Of a stretch of DNA of 64,000 nt, positions 1 through 10,710 are shown one piece after another; the stretch's first letter is position 1, and each line of letters starts with the position of its first letter. Source of the DNA: Hemibagrus wyckioides (Eukaryota; Chordata; Actinopteri; Siluriformes; Bagridae); the NCBI RefSeq assembly GCF_019097595.1, contig NC_080720.1, positions 27,329,352 to 27,393,351 of the forward strand, in the 5' to 3' direction. The translations under genes and the position numbers were made by a program. Under the pieces are notes generated by a model, which saw only the letters and a list, made by a program, of their open reading frames with translations, was not told the DNA's origin and ran no database searches.

Positions 1-527
1 GGGTAGCCATGTTTTCTAGTGCATTAGCATTAAGCTAACTATTAAGTTAAAATCAAGCATTAATAATAAAAGAGAATATTTTACCATCTACTGACTTTAA
101 TGTTTTATTCTGCACAATACAATATTTAGCTGCCAAGCTATATAGCCAGGTTTGTTAGCAGTGTAGCTAATGTTAGACCAGTGTGTCCACTCTGCCGGTT
201 AGTGTTTGAACCTGTCTTAAGCAAGTGAGAAGATTTAATTAATACGTTTAAGGTTTCTTATATGTGTGTCTATTGTAGTATCGTGTCAAACCTCCTGTTA
301 TTATGCTAAAGAGTATTTTAATGAACTGGACAAGTGTATCACTGTACAATCATTAGTATCATAGCATATCGTTATTGTTGCTCAAACGGTAGAGGAGTGC
401 GCTAGCAGCACTAAGCTCGTGTGTTCAGTTTCATCATGATGAAATGTATAGCTTTAAAGTAATGTCATTCACTTTGTGTTTATTCTTATCTCTGTGTTAA
501 TCAGAGTCCTGTATCACTGCATCCACA

Positions 528-761
528 GGCTCAGGTCAGTCAGATACAGGGTCAGATACAGGCTCAGGTCAGTCTGATACAGGCTCAGATACAGGCTCAG
601 ATACAGGTTCAGGTTAATCAGATTCAGGGTCAGATACAGGCTCAGGTCAGTCAGATACAGGCTCAGATACAGGCTCAGATACAGGCTCAGATACAGGCTC
701 AGATACAGGCTCAGGTTAGTCAGATACAGGCTCAGGTCAGTCAGATTCAGGGTCAGGGGCA
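528..761. repeat. short minisatellite, copy 1
   Basis: Imperfect tandem array built from CAGATACAGGCT (12 nt) and CTCAGGTCAGT-containing 21-nt modules. All module lengths are multiples of three, so long open frames appear on both strands by chance. It has the same left flank as the long minisatellite at 9413, so the two are paralogous. Confidence 0.93.
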
Positions 762-1107
762 ACAGGATCAGAGACAGACACATGCACTGATCAAGTCCAT
801 GCTGGTGCTGTAATGAAGCATAGATTCCCCATGCAATGTTTTCAAGATGACCGCTAAAAAAAGCTAGATATTCAGTTTTATATTAGTATATGAAAGTCTG
901 CTGCATTTCTCTTCATCACATTTTGGCTCTTTCCCCGATATATTCAGGAGGCAGACCGCCTGTGGAAAAAGAAGAATAAACACTGTTCCAGAAACCAGGA
1001 AAGATAAAAGCTTTAGTCTGAATGTTGAAATTATATAAATTAAAATGATAAAAACTGCAGCAATAAAACTACTGCAATGGGCAGAAACAGAAGTGCAGAG
1101 TCAAGTA

Positions 1108-1305
1108 CACTGAACAAAATGATAAACGCAACACTTTCGTTTTTGCCCCCATTTTTCATGAGCTGAACTCAAAGATGTAAGACTTTTTCTATGAACACAA
1201 AAGGCCTATTTCTCTCAAATTTTGTTGACAAATCTGTCTAAATCTGCGTTAGTGAGCCCTTCTCCTTTGCCGAGATAATTCATCCACCTCACAGATGTGG
1301 CAGAT
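1108..1305. mobile_element. Tc1/mariner-like terminal fragment, copy 1
   Basis: About 200 bp starting ACTGAACAAAATGATAAACG and running through a TGAGCTGAACTCAAAGATG stretch. I recognise this as the conserved end of a transposon common in teleost genomes, probably of the Tc1/mariner group. No transposase frame is present. Family assignment is from memory. Confidence 0.6.
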
Positions 1306-1767
1306 CAACATCATTATGGAGTTGCATGCCACCATAAAAGGTGCAGAAGGATTTAGGGTTAAATGCATTGCAAAGTGATGTTATGAAGGTAATTAAAACA
1401 CATTTATTCCACAATTTGCTGCACATAGTTTATAACTAATAAATACAGGTCTCATCCAAAGTCTCAGGATGTGGAGTTTGGGTCAGTGTGTGTCCTAAAC
1501 TGTGCCTGTGGTCACAGCATCTACTCAGTCTCTGTAAGCACAACCCCAGTACTCTGCTCCTCTAGGAAGAAAGCAATGTCATCCACACCTACACAAACTG
1601 GAACATGTCAGAAGCATTTTAGACATATTACACCTGATTCCTTGGACAATTAAGGCATCTAACTAACGTATACATTGCTATCGATTACATGTCGCGGTGT
1701 GTAATCGCCCATCTTCTCACTTGCTTAAGACAGGTTCAAACACTAACCGACAGAGTCGCGCGTCAGG

Positions 1768-1857
1768 GACGTCACTTTACTGATTGACTGATTGGAGAGT
1801 AGGTTGAGAAGCAGTGGACCAATGGGGACTTTTATCCCGCCCCTAAACTGCATAAAA
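1768..1857 (+). promoter_or_regulatory. promoter of three-exon gene, copy 1
   Basis: Ordered promoter elements are visible: a CRE-like GACGTCAC at 1768, an inverted CCAAT (ATTGG) at 1791, GACCAATGG with CCAAT at 1819, a GC box CCCGCCCC at 1836, and a TATA-like CATAAAA at 1851. Transcription would start near 1880. No ATG occurs between there and the proposed start codon at 2023, as expected for a real 5' leader. Confidence 0.7.
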
Positions 1858-2022
1858 CCCTACGCGTGTTTTGAAAAGTGTTTGGAGTTGGAGTTGAAGT
1901 TGAAGGTCGCAAGACTTGAAGACTAGTTTCTGATTCCTGCTACAGCACGACTGTATATCTCTTTCATTCCTGCAACACTTTGGCGATTGGATTCCTTCAT
2001 CGACTCTGCACCACCAGGGAGG

Positions 2023-3754
2023 ATGAACTTCAGAGGAGAAGACGCGCTACAGCGGCAGGAGGACGCGGACCCTCAGCCCGGATGGACCGGACTATACGAC
2101 CCCTGGACCGGTGAGTTACTGACTTTTTACCTTTTCCGTAAAGTAACAAGTGCTTTAGTGAGCAAAACTGTGTTAAAAACAGCACTAAACAGGCGGAAAC
2201 GCCATTAGGAATATCGTTTTGTATGGTTCGACAGTTTTGGGGGAAAAAAGCGATCTGTTCGTTGTTATTTGGCTAATCGTTTTGTTGACATGATGATTAT
2301 CCTAAGGTTTGTGGGTATAAAGTGGTCTAAAATGGATAAAGTTGGACCTTTTTTAAGCCAAATAACTGGCAAAATTAGCAGGTTTACTGAAGTCGAGCTG
2401 GAGGAGGAGAAATATTAGCGAAGATTAGCTAGGCGGCTAGTTAGCATAGCTACTGTGGCTAAATAATTGTTTCCCAGTGTTCCGAGTCCACAAAAGTGAT
2501 GAGAAACCTCGGAGTAAACACTGATAAAGTAAAAAAAACTAACCCTTAATAGACATTAATCTAGTTTAATCTGAAAGTTTTTGTCGCGGGTGAGTTAGCA
2601 GTGAGAGAAGTTGGTCATGTGACTGTGTAGATTTGCAGCTAAAACGTAAATGGAGAGAATGTATGTAGAGTTATAGGAGGATTACTGTAATATAACTTGT
2701 GTACATACTGAGTGATGTTTTTCTGCTGTACTATTAAACTAAAGGTTTGTGCTTCCTATTGTGAGTTGTGCAGCTGTTTCTCATTTGTCTTTTGACACAG
2801 GGAGACTAGGGGAACAAACACGTCAAGACGAGCTCAACTACAGCGAGCAGAGTGACTCTGAGGATGAGGAAATTGTGTTTATTCTGCAGCAGGATGTGCA
2901 AGATGGAGGTGATGAGAATGAGGTCACTGTGAGGAGCTCATCCCCTGTTAGGAGCCCATCCCCACCTGCATGGAGCCCATCCCCACCCATGAGGGTCCTG
3001 TTACCTGTATGGGACCTATCACCAGCAAGGAGCCCATCCCCACCTATTAGAAACCCATCCCCACCTATTAGAAACCCATCCCCACCTATTAGAAACCCAT
3101 CCCCTTTAAGGACCCCAATCCCTATAGTACGTCCCACGCCATCCTACGCCATCCCACCCCTTCCCATTGTTGTGTTGCACGACATGCAGTCTGGTCAGCC
3201 TTTCGTTCCAGCGTCCGTGACCTTCCATGTTTGGCGCCAGAGAATAAGTAGAAGGGATGAGGAGGAAGACAGTCGAGTAGTCCCTTCTGGTAAGAACCAT
3301 CAGAGTAATAAAGGAAGTAAAAATGAACCCTTAATAGACATGAATATGGTTTGGTTGAAGGGTGGTGGGTTTTTTATTTTGGTGGGGGGGTGAGTTTGCA
3401 GTGATATAAATGGGTAATGTGACTGTCTACATTTTCAGCTAAAATGTAAATACAGAGAATGTATGTACTGTTATAGGAAGATTACATACTGAGTGATGTT
3501 TTTCTGCTGTACTATTAAACTAACGGTTTCTGCTTCCTTTTATGAGTTGTGCAGATGTTTCTCATTACGTTTGCTACGTTCCAGCATATCCTGTTCTAGA
3601 CCAGGGGAAGAGGTGGAGGGAGGAAGAGGAAGACGATGAATTCTTCCCTTCTAGTAGACGACAGCGTGTGGAACCTGAGTGGGAGATGCAGGTAGTCACA
3701 AGGCCCCTCCAATTACCAGTTGAAGTGATTCCTGCACTAAGCAGTGATCTTTGA
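2023..3754 (+). CDS. unrecognised Ser/Pro-repeat acidic protein, copy 1
   Basis: Predicted as three joined exons: 2023-2110, 2801-3289 and 3585-3754, giving about 248 residues. The start is the first ATG after the promoter and has A at -3. Exon 1 ends CCG|GTGAGT after a WTGLYDPWTG motif. Exon 2 opens after TTTGACACAG and ends TCTG|GTAAGA. Exon 3 opens after TTCCAG, or alternatively after GTGCAG at 3555, which adds 10 residues. Phases agree at every junction. Exon 2 encodes an acidic Ser-rich segment (SEQSDSEDEEIVF), then SPSPP and RNPSPPI repeats, then LHDMQSGQPFVPASVTFHVW and RRDEEED. Exon 3 is Glu/Asp and Arg rich. There is no signal peptide or membrane segment. I do not recognise the family. 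Composition suggests a disordered, possibly nuclear protein (inference). Confidence 0.62.
2545..2785 (+). repeat. intron 1 segment paralogous to intron 2
   Basis: The last 240 bp of intron 1 (from ACCCTTAATAGACATTAAT to TGCAGCTGTTTCTCATT) match intron 2 at about 3328-3565 along their length, including the ends TGAGTTGTGCAG. A third version follows the truncated gene copy at about 11609-11855. This shows that exons 2 and 3 with their upstream introns arose by tandem duplication. Units 2 and 3 carry the same arrangement. Confidence 0.85.
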
Positions 3755-4321
3755 GCAAACCCCAAAGATCACCCCGTACTCATCATGTGGTAAGTATCAG
3801 TGGTAGGTATCTGGGGTAAGTATTTGACCTCTAGTCTTTAGCTTTAGTCTGGTTTTATTTTTCTTACTTTTCTTAGTCTAAATTTGTAGTGAATTTCACT
3901 TCCAGACTCCAGCAGTAGTAGCGTTAAACCATTTTCATGACGGACTGAATTTTGGTAAGATAATAGTAGTAGTTATCGCAATTATGTTAGTTTATAATTG
4001 TCTGGTTAGTGTTTAATGTATAGGCTTGTTACTTTAGTATGTTGTATATTTAGGAAATATGAATTAGTATTTATTATAGAACTTATAATTAACCAGTTTT
4101 CTGTTCATATATGTGTAGGTTATGCATATTGCTGCAAATATTTATGCTGTTGTAAATATGTATATATTAAGTATTTAAGATTTAGGATTTTAAGATTAAG
4201 TTGTACAGAAGTAGTGCACTCCCACCCCCAAATGCCCCTAACCCCTGTTTAAAAATATATCTTAAATATAAAAAAATAAATGTAGTTTGTAATAAGTTCA
4301 TGTTTGCTCTCATTAATAAGC

Positions 4322-4327
4322 AATAAA
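4322..4327 (+). terminator. poly(A) signal of three-exon gene, copy 1
   Basis: AATAAA about 570 bp after the stop codon, followed by a GT-rich stretch (TCATGTGTCAAGTGTC) typical of a cleavage site. Another AATAAA lies about 50 bp upstream in an A-rich stretch. The 3' UTR between stop and signal shows nothing else. Confidence 0.55.
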
Positions 4328-4544
4328 AGTTCTTTATTTTTCTTCAACACTCATGTGTCAAGTGTCTCTTATAACACACTATAAGCATTTCTCATTGCTT
4401 TCACATATAATTACAATGTAGAAATAAACCTTTCTCCCATTAGCAAATACATTCCTGCCAACAGTCTGAACATGTTAAATCTGTATAATTAATAATCTGC
4501 TGTTGCCGTAATGCCTCATAAACTGATAATGGGTTAATCTTAAG

Positions 4545-4745
4545 GTGGAATTTTACTATTACGTGTTTAACTTCGATCTCACAAGCGACTTTACTGAGTT
4601 TACTGATGAGACCCATAAACTAATGCAGTGTGAGGAAGAAACATCCACTCTGAATATGGAGGAAAAGCTATCAGAGAGAGACAGGAGGGTTTTGATTCCT
4701 TTCTGTTTATACATTGTAAGAAAGTTTCCTTCATTTATGGTATAA
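4545..4745 (+). other. possible unassigned exon, copy 1
   Basis: An open frame without an ATG start runs from a possible acceptor (ATCTTAAG) to a good donor (ACATT|GTAAGAAAG, exon end about 4717). Its translation is balanced and acidic (EEETSTLNMEEKLSERDRR). No partner exon with matching phase was found, so it may be non-coding or part of a broken gene. The same frame is open in units 2 (16726-16926) and 3 (28719-28919). Confidence 0.2.
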
Positions 4746-5669
4746 TAACCTGTACTGTTAAAGAACAATATTGCTTAATTCTATATCGGCATTTTTCTAG
4801 AGCTACAGACATTTCACTGTGAAATACTGACAAAAACCTGTAAAAGTATTTTCTTCTCATAAACAATCATTTCAAAAAAACCAACTTGCTAAAGTGGCAT
4901 TAAATATAGTTGTCAAGGCAGGGGTGTGTTAAAGGCAGAGAGAGAGTAGCCCGTGTGTGTAAAAGTGTCACCATAATAGTGTCACAATACACAATCAAAT
5001 ACAAAAAGGTGAGCCTGGAGAAGAAGAATGTTGTTGGCAGTGGACAACTTTCTTTAGAAAAATGCCACTGGGTGGAAGTTTTCTCCAAAATCCATAGAGG
5101 ATGGCCCCTGGTCCTGTTGCGGAGGTGTCCATGATGAAGAACATCAGAGTGTCTTAGGATGGGGCCAAGGTGAGGAGTTCAAATGCTATTTTTTAGCTTT
5201 ATAAACCTGATGAGAGAAAATGATCTCCAAACAAAGCTGATATAAAGTACCTCTGACATTTCTAAAAATCCCTCAAATGAAATAAAATAACGACTCGCAC
5301 GTGATTCCTAGTCATTCATTAAATACAAAACATTAAGTGTGACACTTTTTAAAATCCCTACATCTGTTGAAAAAAAAATGCTGTTGACTTTTACCTGCTG
5401 ATATTTAGTAGGTTGTTTTAAAAGATTTTATAGTACTATACACATGTATGAAGAGCCATACCTTAGGTTTTGCAGTCCCTGCTTTGGCTGTTTGTTGCAT
5501 AGAAACTACAGCAATGTATTGGTGTAAGATGAGTCAAAGTCAATAGTTTTTTTACAGTATGACACAGATCACAAGATGAGCTAATAACAGTGCTCCAGTC
5601 CTGTGAAAGTCAAGTTTAATCTATAAGGCATTTATTCTTTGACACTGAACTTTTTCACTTTTTCTGTTC

Positions 5670-5888
5670 ATGTATTTCAGTTCCATCAGTGACCACTGTA
5701 AATACTTGAATGTGGAAGGGGATAGTTGTAAGATTTTATGTTTATTGAATGATTCCAGGGTGAAGATGAAAATACATGAAGTGATGGAACTTCTGTGTAC
5801 AGTTAACTCTCAGCATTCAGACATTAATATAAATCGTGACCACAGATATCCTGAGAGACATATCTCAAAGATATTCAAGTACGTGTGA
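5670..5888 (+). pseudogene. 72-codon ORF, open in units 1 and 2, broken in unit 3
   Basis: Begins near an acceptor-like ATTTCAG, contains an in-frame ATG at 5670, and runs 72 codons. Unit 2 has the same frame (17851-18069). In unit 3 a CT dinucleotide is missing near 29981 (AACTCAGC against AACTCTCAGC), which shifts the frame. This argues against selection on the reading frame, or marks unit 3 as decayed. I recognise no domain. The surrounding 4.8-6.15 kb shows nothing else that can be supported. Confidence 0.2.
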
Positions 5889-6171
5889 CCTCTGTTTTTC
5901 CTCAGATTGCAATTTTCAGCTTCCATTCTTCTGGTTTTACATACAGTATAACCCATTTGAAGTGTTGAAGTACTGATTGAGTGTTTTATTAGTCTTTAGG
6001 TAGTCTTACATGATTCCAGTTGATAGATTTATAGTTCTTTTTAGGACAGAGGCACCAGCAGGCACAGTCTGTAAAGGCATCTGTACATATTGTGAGGAAA
6101 TATTGTTTTTACAGGAGACTGCGAGCCAGGCCAAAACTGGGATGTCTGCCTTTACATGCACACGAATATAA

Positions 6172-6487
6172 TACAGTGTTGGCCTGCCCTTTCAGCTATA
6201 ACAGCTTCAACTATTCTGGGAAGGCTTTTTAGCCTTGTGTTTATGGGAATTTCTGACCATTCCTCAAGGTGCGCATTTGTGAGGTCCGGCACTGATGTTC
6301 GACGAAAAGGTCTGGGTCACAGGCTCCGCTCTAATTCGTCCCAGTGCAGGCCAGTCACGTTCCTCCGCACCAAACTCGCTCATCCATGTCTTTACGGACC
6401 TTGCTTTGTGCACTTTGTGTAAGGGGCCAAGCCCAGCTCCTGAAAAACAACACCTGAATTCAGTGATTTGGAAGGGTGTCCCAAAAC
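6172..6487. mobile_element. transposon remnant with internal deletion, copy 1
   Basis: Non-autonomous remnant. On the minus strand it translates to decayed DDE-transposase-like sequence (FQHD..QSAQSKVRKDMDERVW region) resembling the Tc1/mariner-type element at 61877. Compared with unit 3 it lacks 93 bp at 6421 and the terminal TTTTGCAATATAGTG. Its end coincides with the place where unit 3 leaves the tandem array. Confidence 0.75.
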
Positions 6488-6600
6488 CCTTGGTCGACTT
6501 TGGGTAGCAGGCTTACTATCGATAGCTAGTAAAATACACCTAGCTGGCTGTAGAATGATCTTCCTCAAACTCTTTACGTTTACTTAGGGCTGCTACTAAT

Positions 6601-6987
6601 ACTATTGGACATCGGGAGCACCGGGACATTTCCCGGTGGCCTGACGATTGTTCTGGCCTGCCGCCGCTAGGAATGAATTGACGGACCTCTCCATCTACGA
6701 ATCGGGAAATCGCGGAGTGAAAATGACATCACGTGACCCAATGTCAGCGAAGCACTGCCTGATTGGCTATTTCCAGAGGCAGGTAATAGGTGTGCTGGAC
6801 TTGAAGCGGTGCTGCGCGGACCGATCGGTATATGAGGTTAAAGTACCGCGAGAGTGACTTAAGAGTGTGCGCTCGAATATGTGCCAGAATCACTCTCGCG
6901 ATACTTTGGTGTCTTCATTTGACAGACGGACACTTTCATGCAAAGCAAATTACAATAGATAAAATCAAAGCAACAAACGAGCAACAT
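6601..6987 (+). promoter_or_regulatory. GC-rich promoter-like segment with palindromes, copy 1
   Basis: CpG-dense segment in an AT-rich unit. It contains a palindrome CACCGGGA-CATT-TCCCGGTG (6619-6638), TGACATCACGTGAC with a CRE-like site and an E-box, an inverted CCAAT in TGATTGGCTA, and a 14-nt inverted repeat around CGCGAGAGTGA (6844-6857 and 6890-6903, one mismatch). It is followed by a donor-like ACAT|GTAAGT (6988) and an acceptor-like ATATTGCAG (exon from 7293). It looks like a promoter with a first non-coding exon. Unit 3 lacks this segment. Confidence 0.4.
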
Positions 6988-7292
6988 GTAAGTGCTGTGC
7001 TGTGACAAGTCTCGTTTATTCTAACGCAGTACATGTAGCAACGACAAACTAGCACACTGTTTTAGAGATGGGGATAGAGTATTTTCTAGTGCCAAATTTC
7101 ACCGGAGATTTCTTTTTTTTATTAAGTTTAAGCTAAGCAAAACTAACATACAGGCTATACTCTTAGAACAATCTGTGCTTTTATGATTTATGAGATCATC
7201 AATGGTAGGGCTGTAATCATGGGGACATATAGTTGATGGCTGCACAAGTAATATAAGTATATATTATTGAATGTGTTTATTTCATATTGCAG

Positions 7293-7489
7293 AGCAACTA
7301 GATGTGGAGAGAGAGATTCAGGGAAAGATGAAAAAGACAGTGAAAGCCTTGATAATCCATTTGATTATTTTGCCCATCCTCAGTCCAAGGATTTTGATTT
7401 ATTTACTAGTGCTAGTACTAGTTTACTCTTACTGGTCTGTTCTTATGCCATTGAGTGAACATTGTTATCTGTTATTTAGACTGTCATAG
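7293..7489 (+). other. candidate exon after GC-rich promoter, copy 1
   Basis: Starts after ATATTGCAG. Two frames stay open. One gives a 53-residue hydrophobic peptide from an ATG at 7328 (MKKTVKALIIHLII...), possibly a membrane segment. The other has no ATG. Joining to the donor at 6988 does not create a start codon. The unit 2 copy is at about 19474-19670. From 7490 to 8425 I see no supportable feature. Confidence 0.2.
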
Positions 7490-8429
7490 CTTTTGTTAAG
7501 TTTGTGTTTCTGATACTTTTGATATACTGTACTTGATCACTGGAAATACATAAAATATATGGTTCAATATTTAAACGTGCATCTGTGTAAAAGTGTAAAC
7601 CAATTTTATATTTGTCTGTGGTGTGGTAATATAGATGGTGTATTCCTAGTGAGTTTTTGAGGGTTCATTTAGGCTTATTTATTCATTTTTAATTGGTCTG
7701 GTAGTCTACCTGTTACATCAACTAATAGGGTTAGCCTACAAGATTAGCAGTCTGGTGGATTACATGAACAGGGTGGCGGTGACGGCGGCAGCAGCAAAGG
7801 TGGCCTGGGTTGGAGTCAAATTCCCGGCCTGGATTATTGTCCTAGTCCGCCACTGGGATTGACAGAACACAACGAAAGCATGGAAACCTAGAACGTGACA
7901 GTCCCTGAACAAACAACAAACAAGCGGTGGGGTATACACAAACAAAAAAAGCAGCCTTTGATGAATCACCTGCCAGCACCCCCTCTGGTGGTCAGGCAGG
8001 GAACTGTCCCAGTAGTTCCTGAGAGTGTGTATGGTAAACATGAACAAGGTTGATTAATTACTCAGCTATTATTTTTCATTCCAAGATTAAGTATTGGTAA
8101 TTATACATATAGAATTTTTAGTCCTCTCATCCAATATTCCATTATAGAAAGCACCATCACAGTTGGCAAATTCACGTCGTTCATACCAATCGTTCAATAT
8201 TACTGAATCAGTTACACTCTTAATAAATGTTGCTGCCAGTTTCCTGTTTTAAAAATGTGACATATCCAGTCATATGAAACAAAATCACAATAAATTTCAA
8301 ACGCAGGAATAAATCATCAGGAACATAAGAAGATTTAGAAGCAATATATGTAATGTTAAACCAGAAATTGTAATTCATGTGGATTTGTTGTGTGTTTATA
8401 TTGTTCATATTTTTACATACTAGAAAGTC

Positions 8430-8666
8430 AGGAAGTGTCCCGGAAGTGAAATGTCAGAGGTCACACTGGCATTCTGGAGATGCTCTCTTCTGCTGAAGAG
8501 GAGGTGTAGTGTCCTGGGTTTAAGGGAGAGGGTTCTCTGTATACCTGGACTACTGGAGCTTAATGAATTATGGGCTACTTCTGGTTTAAATTATAGGTTG
8601 TATTTGGATATGGTGACTTACGTCCAAACATTACATCAGTATAACTCAGGGAAAGATACTGCTTAA
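8430..8666 (+). other. small ORF behind ETS-like sites, copy 1
   Basis: Two GGAAGTG motifs, one as CCGGAAGTG, directly precede ATG 8451 (GTGAAATGT). The frame runs 71 codons to 8666 and is rich in Leu and Arg. It has no recognised domain. CCGGAAGTG is a known promoter element of ETS factors, so the site is suggestive, but protein support is lacking. The copy in unit 2 is at 20632-20847. Confidence 0.22.
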
Positions 8667-8951
8667 GCTGTTTCTCTGTATATTCTGGCATATTTTCTCC
8701 AAGGTTGCCTGATTTTTCTTCAGTTGACACATCAGAGCCAGACGTGTGTCCACCTCGGGCAGTTTAATTCTACCTAAATTGACTTGTTTTGCTGTCCTAA
8801 CAGTAGATGCCTTTCCATTAATTCTATCTGCACTCCAGTGTCAGGTTAGTATCATGAAACCATGAAGAAAAAAGAATTTATGAACCTCAGATGATGTCTT
8901 CAAAATGTTAATTATGAATTAATTCCACTTTTATCAAAGAAATACAACACA

Positions 8952-9190
8952 CTACCAAACTCGCTCATCCATGTCTTTCTGGACCTTGCTTTGTGCACTG
9001 TTTGTGCAGTCATGTTGGAACAGGAAGGGGTCATCCCCAAACAGTGGTGTAATGTAACAAAGTAGAATTACTTCGTTACAGTACTTCAGTATTTTTTGAG
9101 AGTTTTTGTACTTTACTTGAGTTTTTATATTTCTGTCAACTTTTACTTCACTACTTTTTTGAAACAAATTCTATACTTTTACTCCGATAC
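8952..9190. mobile_element. transposon fragments, copy 1
   Basis: Positions 8952-9042 match the interior of the remnant at 6172 (ACTCGCTCATCCATGTCTTT...). The next 150 bp (AATGTAACAAAGTAGAATTACTTCG onward) resemble a short non-autonomous element common in fish. In unit 2 this lies at 21133-21371. Confidence 0.55.
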
Positions 9191-9412
9191 ATTTGCTTTT
9201 CGGCATCTTCGTTAGCATATCGTTATTGTTGCTCAAACAGTAGAGTAGTGCGCTAGCAGCACTAAGCTCATGTGTTCAGTTTCATCATGATGAAATGTAT
9301 AGCTTTAAAGTAAAATAAAGTAATGTTAAAGTAATGTAATTCACTTTGGGTTTACTCTTATCTCTGTGTTAACCCAGACTCTTAATCAGAGTCCTGTATC
9401 ACTGTGTCCACA

Positions 9413-10710
9413 GGCTCAGGTCAGTCAGATACAGGCTCAGATACAGGCTCAGGTCAGTCAGATACAGGCTCAGATACAGGCTCAGTTCAGTCAGATACAG
9501 GCTCAGATACAGGCTCAGTTCAGTCAGATACAGGCTCAGATACAGGGTCAGGGTCAGTCAGATACAGGGACAGACACAGGCTCAGGTCACTCAGATACAG
9601 GGTCAGTTCAGTCAGATACAGGGTCAGGGTCAGTCAGATACAGGGACAGACACAGGCTCAGATACAGGCTCAGGTCACTCAGATACAGGGTCAGTTCAGT
9701 CAGATACAGGGTCAGGGTCAGTCAGATACAGGGACAGACACAGGCTCAGATACAGGCTCAGGTCACTCAGATACAGGGTCAGTTCACTCAGATACAGGGT
9801 CAGTTCAGTCAGATACAGGGTCAGGGTCAGTCAGATACAGGGACAGACACAGGCTCAGACACAGGCTCAGGTCACTCAGATACAGGGTCAGTTCAGTCAG
9901 ATACAGGGTCAGGGTCAGTCAGATACAGGGACAGACACAGGCTCAGGTCACTCAGATACAGGGTCAGGGTCAGTCAGATACAGGGACACACACAGGCTCA
10001 GATACAGGCTCAGGTCAGTCAAATACAGGCTCAGTTCAGTCAGATACAGGGTCAGGTCAGTCAGATACAGGGTCAGATACAGGCTCAGGTCAGTCAGATA
10101 CAGGCTCAGGTCATTCAGATACAGGGTCAGGGTCAGTCAGATACAGGGACAGATACAGGATCAGGTTAGTCAGATACAGGCTCAGATACAGGCTCAGGTC
10201 AGTCAGATACAGGCTCAGATACAGGCTCAGATACAGGCTCAGGTTAGTCAGATACAGGCTCAGGTCAGTCAGATACAGGCTCAGATACAGGCTCAAGTCA
10301 GTCAGATACAAGGTCAGGGTGAGTCAGAGACAGGCTCAGGTCAGTCAGATACAGGCTTAGATACAGGCCCAGGTCATTCAGATACAGGCTCAGATACAGG
10401 CTCAGGTCAGTCAGATACAGGCTCAGGTCATTCAGATACAGGCTCAGATACAGGCTTAGGTTAGTCAGATACAGGGTCAGATACAGGCTCAGGTCATTCA
10501 GATACAGGCTCAGGTCAGTCAGATACAGGCTCAGGTCATTCAGATACAGGCTCAGATACAGGCTTAGGTTAGTCAGATACAGGGTCAGACACAGGCTCAG
10601 ATACAGGCTCAGGTCAGTCAGATACAGGCTCAGGTCAGTCAGATACAGGCTCAGGTCAGTCAGAAACAGGCTCAGATACAGGCTCAGGTCAGTCAGATAC
10701 AGGGTCAGGG
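9413..10710. repeat. long minisatellite, copy 1
   Basis: About 1.3 kb of imperfect repeats of 12 and 21 nt (CAGATACAGGCT, CAGGTCAGTCAGATACAGGCT and variants with GGGT or GACA). Because every module length is a multiple of three, long frames (QSDTGSG or SQIQAQ on plus, LSLYLTD on minus) exist in several registers at once. None keeps one register across the array, and the apparent plus starts are not ATG. Confidence 0.95.

Larger units (their letters stand above)
196..1749. repeat. 39-bp perfect inverted repeats, copy 1
   Basis: Positions 196-234 (CGGTTAGTGTTTG...) are the exact reverse complement of 1711-1749. The arms enclose about 1.5 kb with the short minisatellite and a Tc1-type fragment. 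They could be terminal repeats of an unrecognised element or the scar of an inverted duplication. The same pair lies at 12278-12316/13793-13831 and at 24369-24407/25884-25922. The right arm sits immediately upstream of the gene promoter. Confidence 0.85.

Noticed and set aside
2838..3137. 99-codon minus-strand frame (GGDGFLI repeats)
   Set aside because: Antisense shadow of the SPSPP repeats in exon 2.
6156..6422. 88-codon plus-strand frame
   Set aside because: Lies in the transposon remnant on the strand opposite to its transposase-like reading.
7760..8047. 95-codon minus-strand frame
   Set aside because: Starts at a plausible ATG but has no conserved motif, no promoter and no splice partner; likely chance or old repeat.
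9366..10360. 267- to 318-codon frames in the long minisatellite (plus strand)
   Set aside because: They begin at GTG, not ATG, shift register among SQIQAQ, QSDTGSG and RYR types, and exist only because repeat modules are multiples of three.
9413..10710. CRISPR-like periodicity
   Set aside because: There are no unique spacers; modules are all variants of one short repeat, and the genome is vertebrate.
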